This document shows, in pieces, positions 1 to 5,580 of a stretch of DNA of 6,710 nt. How positions within the stretch are numbered: the first letter of the stretch is position 1; each line of letters begins with the position of its first letter. The stretch lies in contig JAGUXD010000115.1 in assembly GCA_020062035.1 (NCBI GenBank), forward strand, positions 1 to 6,710, written 5' to 3'. A program made the translations under genes and the position numbers. A model generated the notes under the pieces. It saw only the letters and a list, made by a program, of their open reading frames with translations, was not told the DNA's origin and did no database searches. Origin of the DNA: Candidatus Brocadiia bacterium. Lineage in GTDB: Bacteria > Planctomycetota > MHYJ01 > JACQXL01.

Positions 1-1
1 A

Positions 2-1567
2 TCTGATATCCTTGATGAACTCAAAAACAAACCAATGGCTAAATACATTGATGTAACAGCCATTACACCAACCCCATTAGGCGAAGGTAAGACGGTAACC
101 ACTATTGGATTGACCCAGGCACTGAACAAGGTTGGTAAAAGAGCTGTGGTCTGTATTCGCCAGCCATCTTTAGGACCTGTTTTCGGGATAAAAGGTGGTG
201 CGGCTGGCGGCGGTTATTCGCAGGTGCTTCCGATGGAGGATTTCAACCTTCACTTGACCGGTGATGTTCACGCTGTCAGTATTACCCATAATCTTTTATC
301 CGCTTTCATAGACGCTCATATCTTTCACGGTAACCAATTAAATATTGACCCTGACAACATCTTCTGGCGTCGGGTCGTAGATGTCAGCGACCGGGCTTTA
401 CGCAATATCATTACCGGACTCAACGGTGAAGGTCTGGTGCGCGAAACCGGATTTGATATCTCGGTTTCCTCTGAAGTAATGGCAATCCTGGCTCTGGCGA
501 CTGACCTTAAGGATTTAAGACAGCGATTAGGCAGAATCGTCGTCGCCACAACCAGAGACAGCAAACCGGTAACAGCCGATGACCTCAAATGCGGTGGTTC
601 TATGACGATGCTGATGAAAGACTCACTCAAACCCAATCTCTTGCAAACACTTGAAGGAACCGCCTGCTTTGTCCACGCCGGACCATTTGCCAATATTGCA
701 CACGGCAATAACTCTGTTGTTGCAGACCAGATAGCAGTGCGTTTAGGCGAATATGTCGTAACAGAAAGCGGATTTGGTGCCGATTGCGGGGCAGAGAAAT
801 TCCTCAATATCAAATGCCGTGTCAGCGGCTTAAAACCCAACTGTGTGGTAATAGTCGCTACTGTCAGGGCTCTCAAGATGCACGGTGGTGTGGGTAAAAT
901 CGTTGCTGGTAGACCACTACCTGATGAACTGGTTAAAGAAAACCTGCCTGCACTTGAAAAGGGCTGTGCCAACCTCCAGAAACATATTGAGAATATGAAA
1001 CTGCACGGCATACCGGTTGTGGTTGCTGTTAACAGATTCACTCAAGACACTGATAAAGAAGTAGAACTGATTCGGAAGTTCGCCAAACAGTCAGGTGCAG
1101 AAGATGCGGTTCCATCAGAGGTCTGGACATATGGCGGCGAAGGCGGTAAAGAACTTGCCCAGGCTGTTATCAAAGCCGCTGAAAAACCCTCCAAATTTAG
1201 ATTCCTCTATGAATTAGATTGGCCCATTAAGAAAAAGATTGAGACCATTGCTACCAATATCTATGGGGCCAAGGATGTTAGTTATGACCCGCTGGCAAAC
1301 CGAAAGATTAAACTCTATACCGAATTAGGTTATGACAAACTACCGATTTGTATGGCAAAGACGCATCTGTCTCTTTTACACGACCCTGCACTAAAAGGAA
1401 GACCAATTGGGGTTACTTTACCGATTCGGGATGTCAGGGCATCCGTAGGTGCTGGTTTTCTGTATCCACTCTGCGGCGAGATGAGAACAATGCCGGGATT
1501 ACCATCTGTCCCAGCAGGCACTCACTATGATATTACAGAAGATGGTAAAATCTTGGGACTGTTCTAA
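2..1567 (+). CDS. fhs: Formate-tetrahydrofolate ligase (5' partial)
   Basis: This cytoplasmic enzyme joins formate to tetrahydrofolate using ATP, giving 10-formyl-THF for one-carbon metabolism or the methyl branch of the Wood-Ljungdahl pathway. The frame is open to the left edge and the 11 codons before Met35 align with the family (SDILDELKNKP), so the true start lies outside; by comparison with Moorella Fhs about 43 residues are missing. Counting from Met35, the ATP-binding loop TPLGEGKT is at residues 13-20, the family signature GIKGGAAGGGY at 51-61, and the second signature VATVRALKMHGG at 274-285. The C-terminus ends in the typical GLF. The extra AGRPLPDEL stretch after the second signature and the block PICMAKTHLSLLHDP resemble the C1-THF-synthase (eukaryote-like) subtype more than the Moorella type. 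Base composition is visibly GC-richer than the downstream genes. Identity is very secure; the subtype is from memory of family sequences. Confidence 0.97.
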   Translation, partial: SDILDELKNKPMAKYIDVTAITPTPLGEGKTVTTIGLTQALNKVGKRAVVCIRQPSLGPVFGIKGGAAGGGYSQVLPMEDFNLHLTGDVHAVSITHNLLSAFIDAHIFHGNQLNIDPDNIFWRRVVDVSDRALRNIITGLNGEGLVRETGFDISVSSEVMAILALATDLKDLRQRLGRIVVATTRDSKPVTADDLKCGGSMTMLMKDSLKPNLLQTLEGTACFVHAGPFANIAHGNNSVVADQIAVRLGEYVVTESGFGADCGAEKFLNIKCRVSGLKPNCVVIVATVRALKMHGGVGKIVAGRPLPDELVKENLPALEKGCANLQKHIENMKLHGIPVVVAVNRFTQDTDKEVELIRKFAKQSGAEDAVPSEVWTYGGEGGKELAQAVIKAAEKPSKFRFLYELDWPIKKKIETIATNIYGAKDVSYDPLANRKIKLYTELGYDKLPICMAKTHLSLLHDPALKGRPIGVTLPIRDVRASVGAGFLYPLCGEMRTMPGLPSVPAGTHYDITEDGKILGLF

Positions 1568-1576
1568 AAGAACTTT

Positions 1577-1604
1577 ATAGGAGCGAGGTGTGCCTCGCTC
1601 CTAT
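1577..1604. repeat. Perfect 12-bp inverted repeat downstream of fhs
   Basis: ATAGGAGCGAGG (1577-1588) pairs perfectly with CCTCGCTCCTAT (1593-1604) around a TGTG loop. It starts 9 bases after the fhs stop codon and could end or protect the fhs transcript. No T-run follows, so it is not a classical intrinsic terminator. It abuts a second palindrome and more likely belongs to a dispersed repeat. Confidence 0.8.
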
Positions 1605-1620
1605 CCCGCCTGGGCGGGAT
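1603..1620. repeat. GC-rich palindrome, intergenic copy
   Basis: ATCCCGCC (1603-1610) pairs with GGCGGGAT (1613-1620), sharing its first two bases with the preceding hairpin, so the two structures compete for those bases. The 16-bp core at 1604-1619 is repeated without change at 1772-1787 inside the next gene. It ends 7 bases before that gene's GTG start and may hinder ribosome access there. Confidence 0.8.
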
Positions 1621-1627
1621 CTAATCT

Positions 1628-2203
1628 GTGGCTAAATATCGCAAAATTGGATTACTTATCACGACCATCTTTTTGGCTTTTCTTATCTTCGTCTTCAATT
1701 ATTATACCCCACCTTCACCATTCTATCTTGAAGCAAATATTCTTAAACTAATACCCGCATCAAATACCGCCTCCCGCCTGGGCGGGACTGCGGGCGACCT
1801 GACCGAAGAATATCATCTCTGGTTGAAGTTAGATATCTCTAAAAATAGATTTGAGAAACTTCTCTCAGATAAAGACACCCTGGTTATTAAAGGGTTTGCT
1901 GGGGAAAGAGAAACTAATTTCTCAGGATTACCTTTGCTCTTTACTAAAAATATTATTTTCTCATCGGATAATTCTCGTGAATTAACTGATGACGAAGAAC
2001 TTGCCTTCCCACGGATTTCTCATAAGATAGATTACCAGAATCAATTTTACATCACGATAAAAGATGATGTGGTAACTGCATATATTCATCTGGAAGGAAA
2101 CATAAAACCGCATTCACTATCACGATATATTTCAGTGAGTTTAATTCATTTCAAAGAAGACAGAGCCATTACCTCTAAAACGTTGCGGATGTTTAAGTAT
2201 TAA
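1628..2203 (+). CDS. Membrane-anchored protein of unknown function
   Basis: I do not recognise a family. The 191-residue product has a basic N-terminus (MAKYRK) followed by one hydrophobic segment at about residues 8-26, then a mixed, mostly beta-looking extracytoplasmic part. It is probably held in the inner membrane by an uncleaved anchor; no lipobox cysteine is present. The start is GTG: the frame is closed by TAA at 1622-1624, and GTG 1628 is the first start codon that keeps the whole anchor. Shine-Dalgarno support is poor, only GGGA inside the preceding palindrome. Residues 49-58 (SRLGGTAGDL) come from a GC-rich palindrome identical to the one just upstream, and look like an in-frame insertion into an otherwise AT-rich gene. 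It lies 60 bases after fhs on the same strand, with hairpins between, so co-transcription is uncertain. Length and composition support a real gene; its function is open. Confidence 0.75.
   Translation: MAKYRKIGLLITTIFLAFLIFVFNYYTPPSPFYLEANILKLIPASNTASRLGGTAGDLTEEYHLWLKLDISKNRFEKLLSDKDTLVIKGFAGERETNFSGLPLLFTKNIIFSSDNSRELTDDEELAFPRISHKIDYQNQFYITIKDDVVTAYIHLEGNIKPHSLSRYISVSLIHFKEDRAITSKTLRMFKY
1754..1794. repeat. GC-rich palindrome inside a reading frame
   Basis: The core TCCCGCCTGGGCGGGA (1772-1787) is identical to 1604-1619. It is enclosed by a 6-bp outer inverted repeat, CCCGCA (1754-1759) with TGCGGG (1789-1794), giving a nested structure. The core begins exactly on a codon boundary of the 1628-2203 gene and is read through without a stop. 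The local base composition contrasts sharply with the surrounding AT-rich coding sequence. Confidence 0.75.
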
Positions 2204-2441
2204 ACCTCGCCATCTCTTTAGTGAAAACGAGCTCATTATTAGCCATAAAAAAAGTTGACTTATATTAGGGCATACTGAAAAACTTCAAACATAATATCAG
2301 ATAGAAATGGTATGATGTGACTGTTTTCCAGGCGATAAAGTGCAAGAGAAAAAGAAGATGGCATCTGTTTTGGTGGGGTCGTTCGCAAGGCAGCAACATA
2401 TTTTCTTGACAACCAAGTTTCTGATGGCTCATTCGGCGCCA
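2204..2441. other. Stretch without a convincing gene between two converging genes
   Basis: This gap lies between the stop of the membrane protein and the stop of the recombinase, which converge here. No hairpin with a T-run was found to serve as a bidirectional terminator. The longest open frame is on the minus strand at 2260-2499 (79 codons), overlapping the recombinase end in another frame. Its product has no family I recognise and its start has no clear ribosome site. It may be a remnant, a repeat or chance. Confidence 0.4.
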
Positions 2442-2480
2442 TTAAAACTGGCTGGGTTCTGATGGCATTAAAATGTGCTG
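2419..2480. repeat. Imperfect direct repeat at the recombinase 3' end
   Basis: TTCTGATGGC occurs at 2419-2428 and again at 2457-2466, and CATTAAAA occurs at 2440-2447 and 2466-2473, in the same order, each followed by a similar TG-rich end. The first copy carries about 11 extra bases between the two blocks. Read on the minus strand, the copies encode similar peptides (ILMPSEPSQ and VLMAPNEPSE) in two frames, and the copy at 2419-2456 supplies the recombinase stop codon at 2442-2444. It looks like a decayed tandem duplication. Confidence 0.6.
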
Positions 2481-3458
2481 AATATGCGGACATCGCCATC
2501 CATTCTTAATTTTATAGGCACGAGGATGAGTTTTGTTATAGACTTCTTTAAGTCGTGAGGTGGTAACATGGGTATAGATTTGCGTTGTAGAGATACTTTT
2601 GTGTCCTAATAATTCCTGGACGCTTCGTAAATCTGCGCCGTTTTCTAATAGATGCGTCGCAAAGGTATGCCGAAATGTATGAGGCGAGACCTTTTTATTT
2701 AGACCGATTGCCTGGCGATACCGGGCAATTTCCTTCCTGACACTACGGTCAGAAAGTGGGTTTCCAAAACGGTTGAGAAACAGATGCGAATTAAAATCCG
2801 CTCTTAACTTCTGCATTCCAGCGGTTGCTCTCTTTGCCGCCTGTTCCCGTTTCTTTAGATATTCTTCTAAGGCTTTCATTGCATAACTTCCAACCGGCAC
2901 CAGTCGCTCTTGTTTTCCTTTTCCTAATATATGAATTACTGCAGAATTAAAATCTATATCCTTGACCTTGAGGTTCACTAATTCAGAAACTCTTAAACCA
3001 CTTGAGTAAAGTAGTTCTAAAATAACCGTATCTCTGAGGGCAATAAGCTTGCCTTCGTCCTTGCGGAATGTTGGAGGATGGTCATGGGGTTCTTTAATAA
3101 TATTTTTCATCTCTGTCTGGGTGAGAAAGTTAGGAAGTTTTTTATCGGTCCGCGGTGAACGGACTAAAATCATCGGGCTGTTTTCAATAACTCTTATAGT
3201 CGCCAGAAACTTAAAGAACGATTTAATACTTGCTACCTTTCTTGCAATGGTTGTTTTCTGATAGTTTTTACCCTTCAAATATGCCAGAAACGAGCGGAGC
3301 ATTAGATTATTTACCGCAGAAAAATCCGTCATTAAAAAATCTTTAGAAAGAAATTGACGAAATTGCGATAAATCATTACGATAAGAACGTTCGGTCTGGT
3401 CAGAATAATTACGGACCGAGATAATATATTTAAGAAACTCTTGAATATAATCTTTCAT
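2442..3458 (-). CDS. xerC: XerC/XerD-type tyrosine recombinase
   Basis: This cytoplasmic recombinase probably resolves chromosome dimers at a dif-like site, although a role in an integrated element cannot be excluded. An N-terminal SAM-like DNA-binding domain (about residues 1-90, starting MKDYIQEFLKYI) precedes the catalytic domain. All catalytic residues are visible: Arg156 (SSGLRVSEL), Lys180 (GKGKQERLVPV), His260 and Arg263 (SPHTFRHTF), His286 (LLGHKSIS) and Tyr295 (TTQIYTHV). The start at 3458 was chosen because it matches the usual Xer N-terminus; the open frame continues upstream to 3581 but that part has no Xer similarity and overlaps the divergent gene. No clear Shine-Dalgarno precedes it. 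At 338 residues it exceeds the usual 300 or so: family members normally end near HPRA (311-314), whereas 24 more residues follow here. XerC rather than XerD is suggested by the LRSVQELLGH block, but the assignment is tentative. Confidence 0.92.
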   Translation of the reverse strand: MKDYIQEFLKYIISVRNYSDQTERSYRNDLSQFRQFLSKDFLMTDFSAVNNLMLRSFLAYLKGKNYQKTTIARKVASIKSFFKFLATIRVIENSPMILVRSPRTDKKLPNFLTQTEMKNIIKEPHDHPPTFRKDEGKLIALRDTVILELLYSSGLRVSELVNLKVKDIDFNSAVIHILGKGKQERLVPVGSYAMKALEEYLKKREQAAKRATAGMQKLRADFNSHLFLNRFGNPLSDRSVRKEIARYRQAIGLNKKVSPHTFRHTFATHLLENGADLRSVQELLGHKSISTTQIYTHVTTSRLKEVYNKTHPRAYKIKNGWRCPHIQHILMPSEPSQF

Positions 3459-3519
3459 AGTTATACTATCGGAAAAATAAGGGTTAAGGTTGAGCAGGTT
3501 CGCTTTGCTCACTGTAAAG
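3459..3519. promoter_or_regulatory. Divergent intergenic region between the recombinase and propeller genes
   Basis: With the chosen starts, 61 bases separate two divergent genes, so promoters for both should lie here or overlap their 5' ends. A 6-bp inverted repeat TGAGCA (3491-3496) / TGCTCA (3506-3511) could be an operator or part of a dispersed repeat. No convincing -35/-10 pair could be assigned on either strand. Confidence 0.35.
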
Positions 3520-5157
3520 ATGGGTATAAGATTTAAGTTTTGTGTTCTGGTGTTCGGATTTCTCATCGTGTCTTTTATCAATGCGCAAAGTCTTCGTTAC
3601 ACTCAGGGTGAAGGTCAACAATATTCCCAGCAAACTATAGAGATAGAGTCTCCTGATTACATATTTTTAGAAGACATCAATAACGATAATATAAAAGAAC
3701 TTCTTTTCCAGAAGGGCAGGGAACTTTTGATATATCAATTGCAAAAAGAGAAAGGATTTATAAAGACCAATTCTTTTCAGTTGCCAGATGATGTTTGTAT
3801 GTATGAGATGGTAGGAAAAGATATTTTATATATTAATTCTCAAGGCGTTAATTTATTAACCACCCCGTTCCAATCTGGGAAGGATTGGACCGATAAATCC
3901 TCTTTGCTTATCAAGAGTTCATCTGTTTTTAAGGGTGCTGTTTTCCAGATACCTCTTTATAATAAGTTTGTCCATCCTGCTAAGGTGGGAGGCGGAGACA
4001 AGACGAGGGACCTGAAGGATAATAACCAGAGAGTCATAGTCATTCCCGACAATAATAAATATCGTTTTTTTATAATTGGTTCCGAGCATATGTCTCTATT
4101 TCTTGCGGGCTCCCAGCGGGAGTCCTTTCAGTCGCAAGAAATTGAGATACCGATGATATCTTCTATTTATCAGGGAAATATCTTTGAGCCGATTGTCAGC
4201 GAAACAAGTTTTCCGTTGTTTGTCCCGGCGGATTTGAATAATGATAAACTCAATGATTTTATTATCCTGACGAATGATAATATCTGTGGCTATTTACAGT
4301 CCTGCGAGGTGGTATTTAAGTGGCTTGGTAATCTCCTGAAAATCCCAGAAGAAGTTGGACAAGACATAGCATTGGGCTATGTATTAGCGCCCTTGATTAA
4401 GGATATAAACAATGATGGATGTTGTGATATTATTTATACAGATGCACGGGAAGGCGTTATTTATATTTATCTAAATCAATACAACCGCGAGTTCGCCCCG
4501 CCCGGGCGGGTTGGATTCTTCGCCAATACACCGTCACAAATCATTCGGACAAATAAATGGGTGATTGAGCATCGCTTGATAGACCTGAATGGAGATTCTC
4601 TGCAGGATTTAGTTCTGGTGGGGATGAGCAAATTAGGATTTTTAGCAGGACTACAGGCGGTTTTAGCGCAGACATTAGGGTGGGAAATCGCCGTCTATTT
4701 AGCAAGACCCCAACCACAAAAAGATAATTTATTTTATCCTAAAGGGGCTGATTATGTGCGTTCAATGAATTTGCCGTTTTCATTCTCGTTCACTAGTCCA
4801 TTTTCTTCAGCAAAAATACGCTCTATCCCAAAGATTTATAACCCATATATCTGGTCATTAGACGGCGATTTCAATAACGATACATTTAAGGACTTATTAC
4901 TTTCTAAGGCAAAGGATGGTTCTTTTGAGATATATTCAGGTGATAAAAAGGAAATATTTAAGAGAACCAGTTCTAACTCATTTAATCTTTTATCAGTAAA
5001 TAACGGATTTGAACTTGTCGGAATGCCGGATGGCAAACCGATTATTTCAGATATAAACAACGATGGAAAATCAGATATAATAATTCCGTTTCGTAAAAGC
5101 GGTCCATCGGGCAGGAACGATAAAACCTATTCTTACGAGATATTTTTGTCCAGATAA
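3520..5157 (+). CDS. Secreted FG-GAP/VCBS-like repeat protein
   Basis: A probable exported beta-propeller of 545 residues that may bind calcium, with unknown ligand. A Sec signal peptide runs from residue 1 to about 23, with likely cleavage after INA before QS. Six acidic calcium-loop motifs of the D-x-N-x-D-x-x-x-D/E type are visible: DINNDNIKE (52-60), DLNNDKLND (238-246), DINNDGCCD (295-303), DLNGDSLQD (355-363), DFNNDTFKD (450-458) and DINNDGKSD (511-519), most followed by hydrophobic strands. The 170-residue gap between the first two suggests degenerate blades or an inserted domain. The frame opens at a TTG at 3490, but ATG 3520 gives a normal signal peptide and avoids overlapping a repeat; its ribosome site is weak. 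Two GC-rich palindromic islands (4101-4139 and 4497-4510) are read in frame. The gene is divergent from the recombinase. There is no lipobox, C-terminal sorting domain or enzyme domain, so surface or periplasmic location is inference. Confidence 0.85.
   Translation: MGIRFKFCVLVFGFLIVSFINAQSLRYTQGEGQQYSQQTIEIESPDYIFLEDINNDNIKELLFQKGRELLIYQLQKEKGFIKTNSFQLPDDVCMYEMVGKDILYINSQGVNLLTTPFQSGKDWTDKSSLLIKSSSVFKGAVFQIPLYNKFVHPAKVGGGDKTRDLKDNNQRVIVIPDNNKYRFFIIGSEHMSLFLAGSQRESFQSQEIEIPMISSIYQGNIFEPIVSETSFPLFVPADLNNDKLNDFIILTNDNICGYLQSCEVVFKWLGNLLKIPEEVGQDIALGYVLAPLIKDINNDGCCDIIYTDAREGVIYIYLNQYNREFAPPGRVGFFANTPSQIIRTNKWVIEHRLIDLNGDSLQDLVLVGMSKLGFLAGLQAVLAQTLGWEIAVYLARPQPQKDNLFYPKGADYVRSMNLPFSFSFTSPFSSAKIRSIPKIYNPYIWSLDGDFNNDTFKDLLLSKAKDGSFEIYSGDKKEIFKRTSSNSFNLLSVNNGFELVGMPDGKPIISDINNDGKSDIIIPFRKSGPSGRNDKTYSYEIFLSR
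4101..4139. repeat. Nested inverted repeat inside the propeller gene
   Basis: An outer 7-bp stem TCTTGCG (4101-4107) / CGCAAGA (4133-4139) encloses an inner 5-bp stem CTCCC (4110-4114) / GGGAG (4118-4122) with an AGC loop. It encodes residues 195-207 (LAGSQRESFQSQE), a GC-rich, polar patch between hydrophobic stretches. It may be a diverged relative of the palindromes at 1604 and 4497, but the sequence similarity is only partial. Confidence 0.5.
4492..4524. repeat. GC-rich 14-bp palindrome flanked by direct repeats
   Basis: CCCGCCCGGGCGGG (4497-4510) is a perfect palindrome that differs by one base from the 14-bp core of the copies at 1604 and 1772. TTCGCC occurs at 4492-4497 and again at 4519-4524, an offset of 27 bases or nine codons, so removing one unit would keep the frame. 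It encodes residues 326-330 (APPGR) of the propeller protein. Confidence 0.65.
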
Positions 5158-5174
5158 TTTTTTATATTGATTTG

Positions 5175-5203
5175 TTGCATCTGTTAGAAATATTTGATAT
5201 TGT
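5175..5203 (+). promoter_or_regulatory. Possible promoter of the HU-family gene
   Basis: TTGCAT (5175-5180) and TATTGT (5198-5203) are spaced by 17 bases in the AT-rich 77-base leader before the HU-family gene. Both boxes are poor matches to sigma-70 consensus, so the call rests mostly on position and spacing. Confidence 0.25.
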
Positions 5204-5234
5204 TTTGTTTAGTTAGTAATAAGGAGGTATATAA

Positions 5235-5513
5235 ATGCATAGAAAAGAGATTGCACAAAAGATTGCTCGTAAACGCGATATTCCTGATAGATTAGCACAG
5301 GATATTGTAAAAGAGGTTTTTGATACAATTATTAATGTTCTCCTGAAAGAAGGCAGGTTAGAACTGCGCGATTTCGGGGTGTTTCTGGTAAAAGAACGAC
5401 AACCTCGTAAGGCACGAAACCCTAAAACTGGACAAGAAGTCCAACTTCCAAAGAGAAAAACGATTACCTTTAAACCCGGTCATAATGTAAAGAAAAAATT
5501 ATTAGGTAAATAG
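5235..5513 (+). CDS. HU/IHF-family DNA-binding protein
   Basis: A small nucleoid protein that binds and bends DNA as a dimer. Its 92 residues match the family's usual 90-100. An N-terminal helical dimerisation part (1-40) is followed by the signature region, with GRLELRDFGVF at 40-50 and the DNA-contacting arm QPRKARNPKTG at 56-66, including the conserved intercalating proline (Pro63). FKPG at 79-82 leads into the basic C-terminal helix. The start is secure: a strong AAGGAGGT (5221-5228) lies 6 bases before the ATG. Sequence alone does not separate HU from an IHF subunit; a single gene of this kind would most simply act as a homodimer. It follows the propeller gene by 77 bases and is followed by an inverted repeat, so it is probably its own transcription unit. 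Confidence 0.96.
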   Translation: MHRKEIAQKIARKRDIPDRLAQDIVKEVFDTIINVLLKEGRLELRDFGVFLVKERQPRKARNPKTGQEVQLPKRKTITFKPGHNVKKKLLGK

Positions 5514-5551
5514 TAGGAAGTAGAGAGTAGGAAGTTTTTTCTCTACTTTCT
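5512..5551. repeat. Low-complexity direct and inverted repeat after the HU-family gene
   Basis: AGTAGGAAG is repeated at 5512-5520 and 5526-5534, the first copy overlapping the HU-family stop codon. AAGTAGAGA (5518-5526) pairs with TCTCTACTT (5540-5548); the stem extends outward to 5515 and 5551 with one G-U pair. The loop ends in a T-run, so this is not a standard terminator shape. The purine-rich strand suggests a dispersed low-complexity intergenic repeat that may still attenuate transcription into the next gene. Confidence 0.6.
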
Positions 5552-5580
5552 TCTCTCTGCTCTTTCAATAGGAGGTTCTT

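Noticed and set aside
35..37. ATG 35 as the true start of fhs
   Set aside because: The frame is open upstream to the edge and those codons align with Fhs; starting here would remove the N-terminal region of the family.
325..1041. 238-codon minus-strand open frame inside fhs
   Set aside because: It lies fully antisense to strongly conserved Fhs coding sequence and its product shows no recognisable family; it is a shadow of fhs codon use.
1577..1620. Intrinsic terminator of fhs
   Set aside because: The hairpins are strong but no T-run follows; kept as repeats with only a possible effect on transcript ends.
2204..2441. A dif-like site next to the xer gene
   Set aside because: No 28-bp sequence with two 11-bp Xer half-sites around a 6-bp centre was seen here or in the other gaps.
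3049..3261. 70-codon plus-strand frame inside the recombinase gene
   Set aside because: It is antisense to the conserved catalytic domain with no family match or ribosome site.
3490..3519. TTG 3490 as start of the propeller gene
   Set aside because: It lies at a repeat-like inverted sequence, and ATG 3520 gives a normal signal peptide.
3459..3581. Extended N-terminus of the recombinase from 3581
   Set aside because: The 41 extra residues have no Xer similarity and overlap the start of the divergent gene; MKDYIQEFL at 3458 fits the family.
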